NCBI RefSeq assembly: GCF_000371925.1
Contig: NZ_AQVE01000008.1
Location: 1-64,000 of the forward strand
Reading direction: 5' to 3'
Source: Thiolinea disciformis DSM 14473
GTDB lineage: Bacteria; Pseudomonadota; Gammaproteobacteria; Thiotrichales; Thiotrichaceae
Length of the DNA stretch: 64,000 nucleotides
The notes under the pieces were generated by a model. The model did no database searches, was not told the origin of the DNA, and saw only the letters and a list, made by a program, of their open reading frames with translations. Positions within the stretch are counted from its first letter, which is position 1, and every line of letters starts with the position of its first letter. The translations under genes and the position numbers were made by a program. Shown here piece by piece: positions 62,895-64,000 of the stretch.

Positions 62895-63932
62895 TTAGGA
62901 CAATTGGCGAAAAGCTTGTGGGGTTTGCCCAGTCCAAGTCCGAAACGCACGGCTGAAACTTTTCTCGTTTTTGAAGCCCACCTGTTGAGCGATGTGTTTG
63001 ATGGGAAGTTGACTACGATGTAAGAGTTTGCTGGCTTGATGACGACGTGCCTCGTCTTTGAGTTGCTGCAAGGAAGCACCTTCTTCTTGGAGATGGCGAT
63101 GCAAACTGCGCAGTGACAGATGAAAGTGTTGCGCTAAGGATTCGGCTGTCCAATTTTTACTGAGGTCTTGTTGCAAAAGGCGGCGAATTTGTTGAAGCAG
63201 CAAGCGGTCGCGCCGGTAGGGATGAACGGTGACAGCAATCGCACGTTGCAACATTTGATTTAATTCACGTTCGTCGCGTCGGATGGGTAGTTTGAGATAG
63301 CGTACATCGAAGCTTAACTGTGCGCACGGCTCATTAAACTTGATTTCTCCACTAAATAAATGCGGATAAACATCAGCATGTTCGGGCGCGGGATAAGGAA
63401 ATGTGGCGCTAAAGAGTTGAATGCGTGAGTCAATGAGCCAGCAGGCATAACTCAAAATATAGCGGAAATTGGTAACTAGACAAAATTCTTGTAAGGGTGC
63501 GGGTACTTGGTTGAGCTCACAACTCAGCACCGCTTGGTCTTCGTGAATATCAAGTTTTAATACTAAATCTTCAGTCAGTAATTGATGGTGGCGACACCAG
63601 CGCTTCAGAGCGATAGCGAGATGAGTGGAGGTGAGCGAAGCGCGGCATAACATCCCATAAGTTCCCCAGGGCAAGCGACGACTAAACCAGCCCAAGGCTT
63701 CATCATCCAGTTCTTGCATAGCCACAGCCGACATGATTTCCATTTGGGCTGCTGTAACACGATTGCGAGCGTTAGAGAGTTGCGCAGGGGAGATTTTAGC
63801 CAAGGCTAATGCATTGGCAGGATCAATGCCATAGTACTGATACGCTATAACCATGGCTTGGATGAAAGCAATAGGCGTTCTAGCTTTACCTTCCAGTGGA
63901 TTATTAATCGGTGGCAGTAGTAGCGATTTCAT
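62895..63932 (-). CDS. AraC-family transcriptional regulator
   Basis: A 345-residue regulator. The N-terminal half (about 20-210) is the arabinose-binding-like domain of the OruR/ArgR-type AraC group (RRLPWGTYGMLCRASLTSTH). The C-terminal half has two helix-turn-helix motifs (WTAESLAQHFHLSLRSLHRH; IKHIAQQVGFKNEKSFSRAF followed by TGQTPQAFR). It reads away from the right end of the window, with about 70 bp of its upstream region visible. The target may be a divergent gene beyond the window. No ligand can be assigned. Confidence 0.87.
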   Translation of the reverse strand: MKSLLLPPINNPLEGKARTPIAFIQAMVIAYQYYGIDPANALALAKISPAQLSNARNRVTAAQMEIMSAVAMQELDDEALGWFSRRLPWGTYGMLCRASLTSTHLAIALKRWCRHHQLLTEDLVLKLDIHEDQAVLSCELNQVPAPLQEFCLVTNFRYILSYACWLIDSRIQLFSATFPYPAPEHADVYPHLFSGEIKFNEPCAQLSFDVRYLKLPIRRDERELNQMLQRAIAVTVHPYRRDRLLLQQIRRLLQQDLSKNWTAESLAQHFHLSLRSLHRHLQEEGASLQQLKDEARRHQASKLLHRSQLPIKHIAQQVGFKNEKSFSRAFRTWTGQTPQAFRQLS

Positions 63933-64000
63933 GATTTAAACTTAAAAATAATTGGCAGAATTTGCAACCTTTTTGGCAAGCTTTTTGTGAAAAAACACGT

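Overview
The window reads as chromosome of a metabolically versatile, heterotrophic gammaproteobacterium of moderate GC. The gene set (PQQ alcohol oxidation, aromatic and alicyclic acid catabolism, TRAP and Liv-type uptake, 20-residue tandem repeat proteins, scattered IS debris) would suit a Thiothrix/Thiofilum-like member of the Thiotrichales. That placement is an inference from protein flavour; no rRNA or other phylogenetic marker was used. No tRNA, rRNA or CRISPR array was recognised.

Layout. 0-7 kb: 3' end of a tandem-repeat protein, miaB, truC, a polytopic membrane protein, a TerC-family protein and an APC permease, several separated by clear stem-loop terminators. 7-13.4 kb: a 6-phosphogluconate dehydrogenase, then a ribose module (rbsB, rbsA, rbsC, a LacI-type regulator, rbsD) behind a perfect 28-bp palindrome that is probably the regulator's operator. 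13.6-23 kb: a quinoprotein alcohol oxidation island: pqqC, pqqD, pqqE, a GAF-domain activator, a PQQ dehydrogenase carrying the extra Asp that marks lanthanide-dependent enzymes, cytochrome c PedF, and four periplasmic accessory genes. 23.2-30.6 kb: pobA, a TRAP transporter, and a convergent two-component pair (double-Cache hybrid kinase plus OmpR-type regulator). 30.8-38.8 kb: a Liv-type ABC importer, an acyl-CoA ligase and etfBA. 39.4-44.1 kb: a gentisate pathway (3-hydroxybenzoate 6-hydroxylase, gentisate dioxygenase, maleylpyruvate isomerase, fumarylpyruvate hydrolase) with a divergent LysR gene. 44.1-48.8 kb: lexA behind direct-repeat GTTC boxes, then an AT-rich, partly decayed stretch with a GH42 remnant, a membrane PDZ protein with an effector-associated-like N-terminus, an IS630 relic and a DUF1615 protein. 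49-58.1 kb: a cyclohexanecarboxylate degradation cluster (badK, aliA, aliB, badR, badH, badI, an acyl-CoA dehydrogenase, gcdH, a nitroreductase). 58.2-60.2 kb: an IS5-family relic, a methyltransferase and an unexplained AT-rich stretch. 60.3-64 kb: arylamine N-acetyltransferase, bfd, two complementary bacterioferritin subunits and an AraC-type regulator.

How the parts fit. The catabolic modules converge on central metabolism. PobA turns 4-hydroxybenzoate into protocatechuate (ring cleavage genes are not here). The gentisate genes take 3-hydroxybenzoate to pyruvate and fumarate. The ali/bad genes take cyclohexanecarboxylate to pimeloyl-CoA, and gcdH handles the glutaryl-CoA formed from it. EtfBA could collect electrons from the three acyl-CoA dehydrogenases, and the TRAP and Liv transporters are plausible carboxylate importers. 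The observations most worth checking are the lanthanide-type dehydrogenase, the Glu-to-Asp change at the usual catalytic-base position of AliB, the paired 18-bp inverted repeats between aliA and aliB, the GTTC-N7-GTTC boxes at lexA, the division of labour between the two bacterioferritins, and the EAD/PDZ-like membrane protein.
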